From Rutstroemia sp. NJR-2017a BVV2 (Eukaryota > Ascomycota > Leotiomycetes > Helotiales > Rutstroemiaceae), in NCBI GenBank assembly GCA_002946415.1, contig NJPS01000013.1, forward strand, positions 1,178,001 to 1,242,000: 64,000 nt of DNA. The letters are read 5' to 3'. Of the stretch, positions 47,647 through 58,971 are shown in pieces; position 1 is the first letter of the stretch; each line of letters begins with the position of its first letter. Below the pieces are notes generated by a model, which was not told where the DNA came from, did not search any database, and saw only the letters and a list, made by a program, of their open reading frames with translations. The position numbers and the translations under genes are program-made.

Positions 47647-48482
47647 TCAATAATGACCACGACCTCGTTGCCTTCTTTGGTCACCTCCACCGCCTCTTCC
47701 ACGACCGCCAAACCCGCCTCTCCATCTGCCTCTGCCACCTTCACCCCCAAAGCCTCTTTCTCGATCTTCTTCCCTTTCCGCATTTTCTCTCAATCTGGCT
47801 TGTTCTTCGGCAATTTCTTCCGGATCTCTTTCAATTTTGACCGTCGGTTTCGGTAAATCTGTGGGCCATCTTGGATGTGCTTTCTTGCATTTGGGACCCT
47901 CCGGACAAAACCCTGCTAGGTAAAACTCGCATATAGATTTCCGGATATGTTTCTTCGAGCAGCGTGGACCGAGGGGGCAGAAGCCTTTCTCATAATGTGG
48001 GCAGGCCGCGACTTTTGAAGCAGGGTCTACGTGTAAATAAAGACATTCGTCTGACAGCATTAGTGTAATTCTGCATGCGCATTGAGACGTCAAGACCTAC
48101 CTCCATTGGAACAATATCCATTCCTTACGAAGAAGTTGCATTCTGGCATCTTCCGCAGATTGAACTCGTGAAGAAACTCGCATGTCTCTCCCTTCTTGCA
48201 AAGACCTCTCAGCCAATGCTTGCAGACCAGGTTATTAAAGTTCCAGCTGTTATTGGCGGTGACATGTTTGTCCGGGCAATTTGTACCGAGCGGGCAGTGT
48301 CCTTGGAGATATGCTTTACATGTAGGCCGATTAGGTGAGATACCCATACGAAAGTTCTTGAACAGAAATGGTGTGAATGCGAACCTGTACTCAGGAGCTT
48401 TGTGTTCTAGAATCTGTTGAGCTGCGGAGGCTGAAGCTTGTGCGGCAAAAGCACTGGGCCGTTGCTGTAATATTTCAGCCAT
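47647..48482 (-). CDS. YTH1: mRNA 3'-end processing zinc-finger protein Yth1 (CPSF30)
   Basis: Two exons, complement(join(47647..48050, 48101..48482)), give 261 residues. Yth1 is the zinc-finger subunit of the cleavage and polyadenylation factor that recognises the poly(A) signal region in the nucleus. Five CCCH fingers are visible, each C-x7/8-C-x5-C-x3-[38 protein letters not shown] and CEFYLAGFC. The third is split by the intron, and joining G to AC GAA TGT completes it (ECLYLH). A Glu/Arg-rich segment and an RGG-type glycine-arginine tail end the protein, which is common in filamentous fungi but longer than in yeast. The start is preceded by no in-frame ATG and leads directly into the family N-terminal region. 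Confidence 0.95.
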
Positions 48483-49760
48483 TGTGGAAGCTGTGAAGAA
48501 AGTCGGGAGGAGGTGGAAGGTCGGTCAGGTTTGGCCGTGCGAGGTGCAACGCTTGCTGGCGGAAGAGGAGTAGTGGTATGTAGGTGAAAGCAGATCGGGT
48601 GAAGATCGATGAGCTTTCTGCGTAGAACTTGTTCTAGATATTGCGCCGAGACTCTTCGCCTTTCATGACGCAAAGTAGATAGGATGATCGTCGCCCAGAT
48701 CGATGTCGTATAACCAAGTACCTCCTGTGGTTGCTGGGAAGGATGTGCCTCTTTCACAGATGGTGGGTTTGTGTTTGTACGCAGAATTCTACAGCGTCGC
48801 GACATTCCTTTGGCATTGGAGCTTGGCTGACTAATGGCACCTGAGCTGGGGCTAGCTTCCAGCAGCGACCACAACTTACTTTGTTAGGAGTGAGGACTTG
48901 CACACCACACACCATTAGTCTCTAACTAACCTGTTGCCGTTAGAGCGAGTCTGACATTATCCAGAATTGCGTTGATGGATAAAATCGATCATTTACGGAG
49001 CTCTGAGCTCCACCGACAGTTGCTGCATCCCCCGTCAACCCCAGCCGTAAACGACGAACAGACCGATAGTCCGGGCTCGTTTGAATGCAACGCAACAATC
49101 CTGTCCGGCTCTTCGAATAAGGGAATGAGGGTATCCCCCTGATAGGTCGACCTCAACTGCCTCCCGACATCCCGCCGCGGGCAGACAAGTACCACGGTAC
49201 ACGGATCGACCCATGCATGGACGCAGAACGAAAGAACGAAAGGACGAAAGACAGACACGACCGGAGGCACTCCACAAAACTCCCACGGAAGCCGAGTAGG
49301 ATGCCAGATCCAATGCTCAACGCCAACGGGAAACGGGCCAGTCCACGCGCGCCGAACTGCTGGCTAGCTCCCATCTCTCTTCTGCCACCCTCCAAACCTT
49401 TTCAGCCATCCTTCCTACATTGGCACGGAAGTACCCTGGCGACTCAAGAGATATACATATACATTCGTGACTGTACCAACCACGTTCCGTGCAACGTCCT
49501 CGGCCTGTTGCGAACGAACAAAGGTGATAACGCTGCATGTCACTCGGCTCATGCACGTCAATGGTCATAGAGATTCGGCATCATTTACGAAGTACGGGGC
49601 TGGAGCTTTGGCTGTTGATCCTCAGCACCTTTTGCGACCCTAACCGATCCCGATCCACCAGGAGCACTGGGCACATGCTAATTTTCACGCAGTCAAAGCG
49701 TTCCTCTGCATCCCACCGCGTTACACCGAGGGAAAATCCTATCATATTTCACAATTCAGA

Positions 49761-49810
49761 ACAGCGACCAACAGCGACCAACAGCGACCAACAGCGACTA
49801 ACAGCGACTT
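49761..49810 (+). repeat. (ACAGCGACCA)n decanucleotide repeat
   Basis: Five contiguous 10-bp units: three ACAGCGACCA, then ACAGCGACTA and ACAGCGACTT. The last units carry substitutions, giving a polarity from perfect to degenerate. Confidence 0.93.
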
Positions 49811-51037
49811 AACGTGATGCTTTGGAATCCTTGGACTGACTGTCTGTCCATTGACATTACCAGAACCGACAACAGACAGGACAGGACAAAGATACCAGAA
49901 ATCCAAGAATCCTCGCACGCACTGCCAACCACAGCTACGACCAACTCCGTATGTATGCGTATCGAACCATCTCTGAAAGTCTTGCACCAGGTTTTGCCAA
50001 GTGTCCTTGTTTCTGGAAAAATCTCCACAAAACAGCGAAGTTTCAAAATCCCATTTTCTCGCCATGCGCAGGGACAGGCCAAGTAAACGTTGATTGCGGC
50101 GATTCGCGTCGGATGCCAGAAGATGCATTGGGTCGGTAACTTATCCAAAGTAGAATGGCCGCCTCTTTAACAAGCTGCAAGAGATGCACGAACGAGTCAG
50201 AACACGAACTTGGAGCAGTTGATCGTCTACCTCGATTGGCAATGTGTACTCATTTCATCCAGCTAAGTACCGCTCTGGCTACTTTCGCATCTTAGCCGAC
50301 CTGCCTGTATGTAGTATATGATCAGGATTGCTCCATGAGGGGCAGCGTCCGAATACGGCAAATCCTCATATTTTATGAGGGGCAATGAGATAATCGGATA
50401 TGCGATTGCCCCAGAGCTGCTTGGCATGCTACCTAGGTAAGGATAGTCAATATGTACATATACAGACTACACACAGAGTACACGAATCTGCTGAAGCAGT
50501 TATTCCGTACTTTTTCCATAAAATGAGGAGCAAGGTAGGATCGTATCCTACGCAACACTACGAGGACTGGCTATCTCTCTCATATTTGATATCATTCTCA
50601 TTGTGATAAGCAAAAAATGCTAGCGGAAAGGATTTCCTGCTAGTCAAGTGCTGTCTGCTCAATGCACTACTTTAAGCTGACTTGCTACACATCTCTCGGT
50701 CTCTCGGGTCTTACTTCGTACTCACTACTTACATAGCCCTCTCGCTCACCGTTGTGTTGATTCTGAGGTCGGATGAAGATTCATGCTATTATTGCTACTA
50801 CTGCTACTAATGCTACTCCGACTTGCAGTGTCACAGTTCCCCACACGCCATTTTTTTTTCTCTGTCCACAAATGCTGCCACCTTCAACCATGCTAGTCTG
50901 CGTGTGGATCTACTTGGTAGTGAATCTGTACGATTGATCTCGTCTGGCTTTGTCCTCCTGCATTCGTACTACCAACCCACCGGTCTCCATATCCCCATTA
51001 TCGGGCATTATATTCAGCCTTGCGGGAGATTTCCTTT

Positions 51038-51044
51038 TATATAA
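51038..51044 (+). promoter_or_regulatory. Possible TATA box of the chitinase gene
   Basis: TATATAA lies 169 bp upstream of the chitinase start codon, a plausible distance for a regulated fungal promoter. Confidence 0.4.
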
Positions 51045-51206
51045 TTGTTGGGATACTTCTGAGAGTCCTCAGTAAACAAAAGCCGCTCATTGTCTCTTCG
51101 GCTCAGCGCGGAAGAACACCTCCTTTCCCTCATCAATCTCCCACTATACCTTAGCTTCGGACCCTAAGCAAGTTAACCTCTTGCGCGAAAAGTCAATCTT
51201 AGCAAG

Positions 51207-52616
51207 ATGTCACACACTTATGGAGCCCCTCCACCTATTCCGTGGGCATCGCGGCCGCGACATGATGTCCGTAGACCTTCTCAGCCCTCCATTGCGGCGA
51301 GCATGTCCAATATCATGTATAAGAATGCGGTATACTATCCCAACTATCGAGTTTACCGTGGAGAGACACCGGCATCCCTGAACCTGAACTGCATTAGTCA
51401 TGTCTTCTATGCTTTTGCGCACCTTGGACCTGATGGTGGAGTTTTTGTTAGAACCCTGGGATATCTGCTGCTTCTTCTCGCTAACAGGGACAGTTGAGTG
51501 ATGAATACGCGGATACGCAGATCGAAGTTGATGGCGCTACGGGTTGCCTGGGGTCTTTCATGCGATTGAAACAGCAGCACGAACACCTTCGACTTATTGT
51601 CTCCATAGGTGGTGGCGCGGCTAGTCACAACTTTGCGCATGTTGCTGCTTCTGCTGCGACAAGGGATAACTTTGGGAAGTCCGTTCGTGGCCTGGTAGAT
51701 GCATCTGGCTTTGATGGGATTGACAGTAAGTTGAACCTACTATACCAGACCCAGGGCTCTCGAAAATGACAACTGTAGTCGATTGGGAGCATCCATCAAA
51801 TCCAGAACAAGGGCGAGATTTTCTCGCACTTCTGGCCGCGGTCCGCCTTCATCTACCCGATGACCGATATCTCTTAACAGCGGCTTTGCCGGCTGGACAA
51901 TGGGCTTTGCAACACATTGACCTGTATAGAGCTCAGGACTACCTGTAAGCATCTCTATTTCTTTCCCAATCTCAGGCAATAAATGTTCAGGAACTTGGTT
52001 CTGGGATCATGATTCAGACCATCTTTCAGATTGTCCATTACTGTTTGGCAGCACTAACTCCTTATGATTCAAGGGATTTCATTAACTTAATGGCCTACGA
52101 CTTTACTGGATCATGGTCGCAAAAAGCAGGACATCATGCCCAGCTCTTTGGACGTGCAGCAGACGAAGGACATGGAAGTGCAGCGATTAACTATATTCTA
52201 TCAACTGGCTTCCCCGCCTCGAAGATCTTACTTGGTGTGCCGGTATACGGCAGGTCTTTCTTGAACGCAAGAGGACCAGGGCATCCTTACCACGGCTGTG
52301 GAGGTGACGAGGGAACGTTTGAGTACAAGGACTTACCAAGGCCTGGCACCGAGGAAATCATCGACACGACTGCCATTGGAGCTTTCTGTGTTGGCGGCGA
52401 CGGAGGATGGGTTTCGTATGATAACCCTCAGACGGTGCAGATGAAAGCGAGTTATTGCAAACAAAAGCGTTTGGGAGTAAGTCAGCCTTGTTCATGATTG
52501 ACCACTGCGTAATTGCTGATGTGTTGCAGGGATTATTTTACTGGACAGGGACAGCAGATGCATCAGGCCCGAGGAGTTTAATAGCAGCCGGCTTCAAGGC
52601 TTTACATGACGCATGA
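51207..52616 (+). CDS. GH18 chitinase without signal peptide
   Basis: Five exons, join(51207..51446, 51494..51725, 51779..51944, 52074..52476, 52530..52616), give 375 residues. GH18 enzymes hydrolyse chitin through a substrate-assisted mechanism. The catalytic DGIDIDWE motif (154-161, Glu161 the acid) is completed only after splicing exon 2 to exon 3. Other family blocks are NAVYYPNYRVY, ISHVFYAFAHLG, RLIVSIGGG, LLTAALPAG, YLDFINLMAYDFTGSW, ILLGVPVYGRSF, GGWVSYDNPQTVQMKASY and GLFYWTGTAD. There is no N-terminal hydrophobic segment, no chitin-binding module and no anchor signal, so it is probably intracellular or exported unconventionally, as seen for some fungal GH18 proteins of about 400 residues. 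A role in autolysis or wall turnover is inference. Intron 3 (129 bp) is the longest and joins CT to G GAT. Confidence 0.92.
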
Positions 52617-53121
52617 TGGATTGTCTTTTATTTGTGTTTGCTACTGAGTTAGATTTACCAAGCGGAACTCGTGTCGAGATAGAGCATTTGGGATGGCGAG
52701 GCTAAAATGCAGTGGACTTAGATACGAATGCTCACAGCTATAATATTTTCGATGTACAATAACTTACTGAGTTAAGCAATTAAGAAAAGCATGCGATCAA
52801 TAGCAGAGATAAAAATTTGAAGTGACGTTTATTGATTCAGGAGGTGTTGCATTAATTGCGCAACACATGCGGGAGCGCTGCTGCTGTGCTATGATCTAGG
52901 CTCAGATGTTCAATGGGATCTTCGTGGTGCACGCGAATGGACAACGCGACGACACTTTACGGGCACAGAATCCCTAAACTTTGCAGAAAACCACCACGAA
53001 TCTAATTCTACAACCGCACATCCATCTCTGTCGTTTTTCTTCATGTGCACTCGTCTCGCATAGAATTACCAAAGCATTCCAGTAAACTAAAGGTATTTCT
53101 CAATTCTATTGTGTTCGCAGC
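52617..53121. other. Intergenic, chitinase 3' flank and VPS53 promoter
   Basis: Both genes are on the plus strand. No gene seen in the gap. Confidence 0.5.
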
Positions 53122-55740
53122 ATGAATGGCGCATCGACACCTTCATTACTGGACGCTTGTAAGCTCGCACCTCAATTGACGTCCAATTTAGACCCCTTAC
53201 TGACAACACACTTTACATAGCTGACTTCGATCCGGTCGAACTCTTGAATACGATATTTCCCCATCCCTCAACTCTATCCTCCATAAATCAAACCGCCGCC
53301 GCACTTCAGATTCATCAAGATGAGCTGTCAAGTAACATTTCTGACCTTGTGGCCGCACAAGCTTACAATGACGACTCCTCGCTCAAACGAATGCAATCTG
53401 CAAAGACAGAGCTTGCAGATCTCTTCAAGAAAATTGAATCCGTGCGGACCCGGGCTATCCAAACGGAGCAGACGATCACATCCATGACCGCGGACATCAA
53501 ACGACTGGATGGCACAAAGAAGAATCTTACCTTGAGCATGACGGCTCTGAAACGTCTACAGATGCTTACGACGGCCTATGAACAATTAAGGGGACTTGCG
53601 AAGACAAGGCAATACCGAGAATGTGCAAGCTTACTGCAAGCTGTCCTGCAGCTTATGAAGCACTTCAACAGCTACAGGAGTATAGACCAGATTGCGACCC
53701 TGAGCAGAAACGTTTCGGAATTACAGAGAGAGCTACTGGAGCAAGTATGCGAGGATTTCGAAATCGCATTTGCAAAGGGAGAGGTGGCGAGCAAGAAAGC
53801 GGTTCTGGCAGAGTCATGTTTGGTCATGGATGCATTAGGAGATAATGCACGAGCAAGATTAGTGACGTGGTATGTCAATACACAGTTGAGAGAATACAGG
53901 CAGGTGTTTCGGGGAAATGACGAAGCTGGAAGCTTGGACAACATCGGAAGGAGATACAGCTGGTTCAAGCGAATGCTGAAAACATTCGAGGACGAGCATG
54001 AAAGCATATTTCCAGTGGGGTGGAGGGTCAACGAGGTCCTTGCAAATGCATTCTGCGAGGGAACAAGGGATGATTTCAAGGGTATCTTGGAGCGCAGTAT
54101 GCGTAGAGCCGACGGTGGAAGGATAGACGTCAATCTCCTTCTGAGCTGTCTACAGGAGACGTTAGACTTTGAGCAAAGCCTGGAGAAAAGGTTCGCTAGT
54201 GGTGCTAGAGCAAGTATCGACACTCTCAGCTCCATCGAAGATAAGCATTTGACATTCCATGGGTCAATCTCCGAGGCTTTCGAACCATATCTCAGTCTTT
54301 GGGTGGAGTCACAGGACAAGCAACTCGCGTCAATGATACCGAAGTATCGCAGTCAACCACTGTTGCCACCAGATGAAGAATTTTCGCCGCAGGCCGTAAT
54401 ACCGTCATCTATCGAACTCTTCCATTTTTACAAGCTAAGTCTAGCGCAATGTGCCAAACTCTCCACTAGCGAACGTCTCCTTGACTATTCGAGGATCCTA
54501 GCCAAGTATCTTGATGAATATGCACAGCAAGTTTTGCTGTACTTTCTGCAAGCGCCGGGAGGGCCGACGCTACAGAGTACAATCCTTGTGCTCAACACGG
54601 CTGACTATTGGCATACGAACACTCAGCAACTGGAAGATATTCTGAAAAAGAGAATCGACAGTGAACTGGCTTCCAAAGTGGATTTATCGTCACAGTCCGA
54701 TACGTTCATGGGAGTTGCCAGCGCAGCAGTTTTATCATTGGTGCATCGGGTTGAAGTTGATTGTGAAGGGTCGTGGCGCGAGATGAGGAACACGAATTGG
54801 AGCAAGATGGAGAGTGTGGGGGATCAGAGTAGTTATGTGGCAGAGTTATTGAAGCACGTCAATGACCAGGCAGGAGAGATTTTACCTTTAGTGGGGAAAC
54901 AGCAATATGCAAGAGCGTTTTGCGATAACGTCGTCGAGCATCTAGCGAATACGTATATCGCGAACATTGTCCAATGCCGTCCAGTCTCCGAGGTCGGCGC
55001 GGAACAGGTATGTAAAGTTTTCAGGGTCCTGACCACCAATCCATGTTCCCACGTACTGACATTTTACAAAGATGCTACTGGACAAATATGTCCTAACGAA
55101 AGGCTTGTCGAATTTACTTTCTCACTTCCCCACTCCTTCCTCAGCCACTGCCACCACGGCATTCCAAAAACGTGTGAGCAACATCATGACCCGGCTGGAC
55201 CCGCTCTTGAAGACGCTACAGGTCCGTCCGTCACCGCCAGAAGGACTGGTCCAAGCCTATTTGATTCACATTGCCGACCGGAGCGATACGAATTTCCGGA
55301 AGATTCTGGAACTTAAGGGTGTCAGGAAACAAGACCAAACTGCATTGGTGGAAATGTTCGGCATGCATCGAGATGGCAAAGTCAACGAGCATCTCGTGCA
55401 GAATTCTGCACTCCTCACACCACTTATGAATGTGGCAGGCCTCGGCAGCACCGGATTGGGGATCAGTACCCCAAGTGGGATGCCAGGGTTGCAGACCAGG
55501 TTCGACCCCGCTGGCTTTGGGGAAAAGTTGTTTAGTGCGGCAAGGGATAGTATGGGAACTGGAGGGGTGGGTGAGAGAGGGGTAAGTCCTTTGAGTGAGG
55601 ATGCAAAGGCGGCAATGGAGGGCAATCTGAAGAGCATCGGGAAGTTCTTCAGGAGGGATATGAGTGGGTTTGGTGGGATGAATATCGGGGGGAGATTCGG
55701 CGTGAGAAGAGATGGGACTTCAGATGATATCATCAAATGA
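53122..55740 (+). CDS. VPS53: GARP complex subunit Vps53
   Basis: Three exons, join(53122..53158, 53221..55007, 55072..55740), give 830 residues. Vps53 is a subunit of the GARP tether (with Vps51, Vps52 and Vps54), which captures endosome-derived vesicles at the trans-Golgi network. The start SDFDPVELLNTIFPHPSTLSS is the family hallmark, followed by N-terminal coiled coils (IESVRTRAIQTEQTITSM and LSMTALKRLQML) and LAKTRQYRECASLLQAV. The C-terminal helical domain includes VGAEQMLLDKYVLTKGL, joined across the second intron in phase 0, and LDPLLKTLQVRPSPPEGLVQAYLIHIAD. Length matches Pezizomycotina Vps53. The 37-nt first exon joins T to CT GAC to make Ser-Asp. The Gly-rich tail (GFGGMNIGGRFG) looks disordered. 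Confidence 0.94.
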
Positions 55741-56533
55741 TTATAGAGTAAAGTCTCCGATAGGTTATATATTGGATTCAGATCACTATCTTACAATGTC
55801 TATTTTGAAAGCTGCCTCTGCCATTTTGAAGTCGACGAGATGCGGTGTGGTGCGGATGCCGAAGTATTGCCAGATTAAGACAATCTTCGTCTGAACACCA
55901 CAATTGTATTGTATCGACAGCAAGAAAAGAAAGGTATTATAAAGCTTCTACACAGAACCTCAAAGTAAAGGGAATTTCCAGACATTCTAGAAATGAAATG
56001 GTTATATAATCAAAGGCGATTATGTTGCGCAGGAACCTTACTCTAGACCCGACCGAGGCTACGGGCGTAGATTCTCGATTGCTTACGGATGCAGGGACAA
56101 GGAGAATGCAGTCCAGACCATTCCGATCACGAAATTGACGAATTTTTGGCGGGGATGTTATTTGAAATCAACCATCAACAATGCAAACCACGATACCTGC
56201 AGTTCTGTTTCTATGACTTAAAAGCCAATTTGCAAATGAAATAAATACACACAAGTACGAATACACATCTTTTTACATCATTGTAGAAGAAGAGGCAAGA
56301 GCTTTTTGCGACTAGAAAAACGAGCAAACGAACGAACGAAAACACAGAAACACCAAAAAGAGGGGCACATCACAGTCGACAAACTGTTTTCTTCAGCTCT
56401 CAAACGTACTCTGAGGGCCAGTGGTTCGGGTGTTTCGATTGCGGCTGCAGCGAGTATTCAGCAGAGGAGTAGCAGTGCGTCTCAAAGTCCGCGGAACAGT
56501 TTGAATTTATTTGGAAAGGGTTTGGACAGAAAA
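55741..56533. other. Intergenic, VPS53 3' flank and TRR1 leader
   Basis: No independent gene is seen. The last 228 bp are an open frame continuous with TRR1 and are annotated separately. Confidence 0.5.
56306..56533 (+). other. AUG-less in-frame extension upstream of TRR1
   Basis: At least 76 sense codons directly precede and are in frame with the TRR1 start codon, with no ATG among them. From codon 27 the encoded stretch (LFSSALKRTLRASGSG, then an Ala-rich run, QQRSSSASQSPRNS and LNLFGKGLDRK) has many Arg, Lys, Ser and Ala and one acidic residue, as in mitochondrial presequences. A CTG at 56384 has A at -3 and could act as a near-cognate start. A spliced upstream ATG exon (possible acceptor after CACATCACAG, ending 56375) is the alternative. 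It may also be plain 5' UTR that is open by chance. Confidence 0.4.
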
Positions 56534-57874
56534 ATGCACAGCAAAGTCGTTAGTGAGTATATCCCTCTCTTTCTACATACATAGCGGGTAGCAAATACCA
56601 CGCGATGGGCTGTACGGTGTGCTAACTGGGAAACTAATAGTCATCGGCTCGGGGCCTGCGGCTCATACTGCTGCTATTTATCTTGCGCGTGCGGAGCTGA
56701 AACGTGAGTTGGCTTTTCTGTTTATTCTATCGGTGGATTGGGGAGGGGTTAGATGTGAAGGGACGTATACTGAAGGGTTTATACAGCGGTTCTTTATGAG
56801 GGAATGCTCGCAAATGGTATTGCGGCTGGTGGACAGTTGACTACGACTACGGATGTAGAGAACTTCCCTGGATTCCCCAAGGGAGTTGGTGGACAGGAGC
56901 TAATGGTGAGTTTTCCTCCTCGTTCCCTCCCGGTACCATATGGTAGAGTCTAACATCAGAAATAGGAAAGCATGCGCGAACAATCCGAAAGATTCGGCAC
57001 CGAAATCATTACCGAAACAGTCGCCAAAGTCGATTTCTCTTCGCGTCCTTTCAAATATTGGGTTGAGTGGAACGAGACTGAAGAGCACACCGCAGACGCC
57101 GTTATCATCGCAACCGGAGCATCCGCCCGTCGACTAGGACTTCCTGGAGAGGATAAATATTGGCAGAATGGTATTTCGGCCTGTGCAGTCTGTGATGGAG
57201 CTGTGCCCATTTTCAGAAACAAGCCGTTGGTCGTTATTGGTGGAGGAGACAGTGCTGCAGAGGAAGCTATGTTTTTGACAAAATACGGATCCCATGTCAC
57301 TGTCTTGGTCCGAAAGGACAAGTTGCGAGCTTCGAAAACGATGGCTAAGAGACTTTTGGCGAATAAGAAGATTACAGTGAGATTCAACACTGTTGGTGGG
57401 GAAATCACTGGTGATGATCAGGGATTGATGAGTCATATGGTGGTCAAGGATGTGAATACCGGCAAGGAGGAGAATATCGAGGCAAATGGATTGTTCTACG
57501 CTGTTGGACACGACCCCGCAACGGCTTTGGTCAAGGGTCAGGTTGAGACGGATTCCGAGGGGTATATTATTACTAAGGCCGGAACGAGTTACACAAATAT
57601 CGAAGGTGTTTTCGCTGCGGGTGATGTGCAGGACAAGAGGTATAGACAGGCTATTACTAGCGCTGGTAAGATCTCCCTCCCCAACTTACGTACATCCCAC
57701 ATGAAGGGAATCTAATAATTTCAAACAGGATCTGGATGCATAGCAGCTCTCGAAGCCGAGAAATGGCTGGCAGAACAAGAAGACGAGGAAAATGATTTGG
57801 AGAAGGAAAACCAAGCGGAGAAGGGTAACAACAACGTTGTGGTACCTGAGTACAGGTCCAATCCTCTTCTTTAG
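56534..57874 (+). CDS. TRR1: Thioredoxin reductase (NADPH), low-molecular-weight type
   Basis: Five exons, join(56534..56552, 56641..56703, 56787..56905, 56966..57665, 57729..57874), give 348 residues. The flavoenzyme passes electrons from NADPH through FAD to a redox disulfide and on to thioredoxin. [20 protein letters not shown] is the FAD site, [19 protein letters not shown] follows, CAVC at 140-143 is the redox-active disulfide, [13 protein letters not shown] (from 157) starts the NADPH domain with an RKDKLRASK loop, and [31 protein letters not shown] closes the FAD site. The last 30 residues are Glu/Asn-rich, longer than in yeast. Exon 1 is only 19 nt, joining A to TC ATC. Every junction restores a conserved motif. 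MHSKVV is the canonical cytosolic start in fungi. Confidence 0.96.
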
Positions 57875-58971
57875 ATGATCTCTTCTTTCTGTTTTCATAC
57901 AAATAAGTCAGCGGGTATTTGATATTAGATTCTTTTGCATTGCATGATATATAGATGGGTAGGAAAGAGAGACAGAAGAAGACCTTCGTCTGGATGCAAG
58001 AAAGAAGTACCAATAGATAGGAAAGGAAAGGAGCAAAAAGAAAAGAATTTCAAGGTTACAACAACCAGACCTCTCCCTCATTTTCTGTTATCCTTCCTCA
58101 GCATGAAAGTCGATAAGCCTAAGCCACTGATCCAACTCTTCCCTTTCCTATTCTTCCTCAGAATCCTCACTATGGTCCGGTCGATGCAGGCCAAAGTTGG
58201 CGGTCACTTGTCATCGACCGTCTTCCTTATTCTGTTTCTTCACCATATGCATTTTCATTCGTGTGGATCCTCTCCGCGTCTAAGCATCGTTTATGTCCTG
58301 TGTCCCTGCCCGGACTACGAGTAGGTCAAACCCTGTGCCTTGCTGTGTCTGTGTTGTAGTGAAAGATCTAGATGCGAGTCTACTTCGTTTGCATGGGACT
58401 ATGTTGGTTCTGGAGCCTTGAAGAGGCCGAGGGGGGAGGCACTGTTTTTACGCCGAGGAGAATGGAGAAAGTGGTGAGGTGAGGTTCAGCCACACGTAGT
58501 TTCCTAGGTCATTGGACGGGGATAGGTGTACATGGGAGCCAACACTGTTGGGATAGGCCGCATGTGTGGCCGCGGGAGGAGTATTTAAGGGGTGGGGGGT
58601 TGCCACTTGTTGGTTTGGTGCGTCGATTTTCTTTGATGCTTGATTTTATGATTTTGAGATTAAAATTGGGATTGGATTAATCAGGAATTGAAAATACTAA
58701 GATTTGTCGACGACATCTCTACTGTTTTATCTTCTGAGGTTAAGTAACTACACGATTATCGGACTTGTTGGCTTGAATAGAGCTAGGCGCTTCGATTGGC
58801 TGCTCACTTACTTAACTATTCTCATCTCATCTCATCTTGGAATTGAGTAAGAGGTATCTCGAATCGATTCTTGAAAAGTCAATAAAACCCGAAGCTTCAC
58901 GACCCCTTTTCGAAACAGCGCATGCAAAAACGCACACCAACCCAACCACACCACCACAACCAACCGCAATC
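57875..58971. other. Intergenic stretch
   Basis: This holds the TRR1 3' flank and the promoter of the next plus-strand frame. An open frame at 57935-58324 shows no recognisable feature and I do not call it. Confidence 0.5.

Larger units (their letters stand above)
48483..51206. other. 2.7-kb divergent intergenic region
   Basis: This separates the YTH1 (minus) and chitinase (plus) starts. Many short open frames occur on both strands at about 48.4-50.1 kb, overlapping each other, with no domain or splice logic, so I call none. Tandem repeats lie at 49761-49810. Confidence 0.5.

Noticed and set aside
49761..49810. CRISPR-like repeat
   Set aside because: Units are directly adjacent with no spacers, and the genome is eukaryotic.
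48407..50148. Several overlapping frames of 80-155 codons on both strands
   Set aside because: They contradict each other, lack domains and lie in the divergent promoter region of YTH1 and the chitinase.
57935..58324. 129-codon plus-strand frame after TRR1
   Set aside because: It begins in the TRR1 3' UTR and shows no family feature; one weak hydrophobic stretch is not enough.
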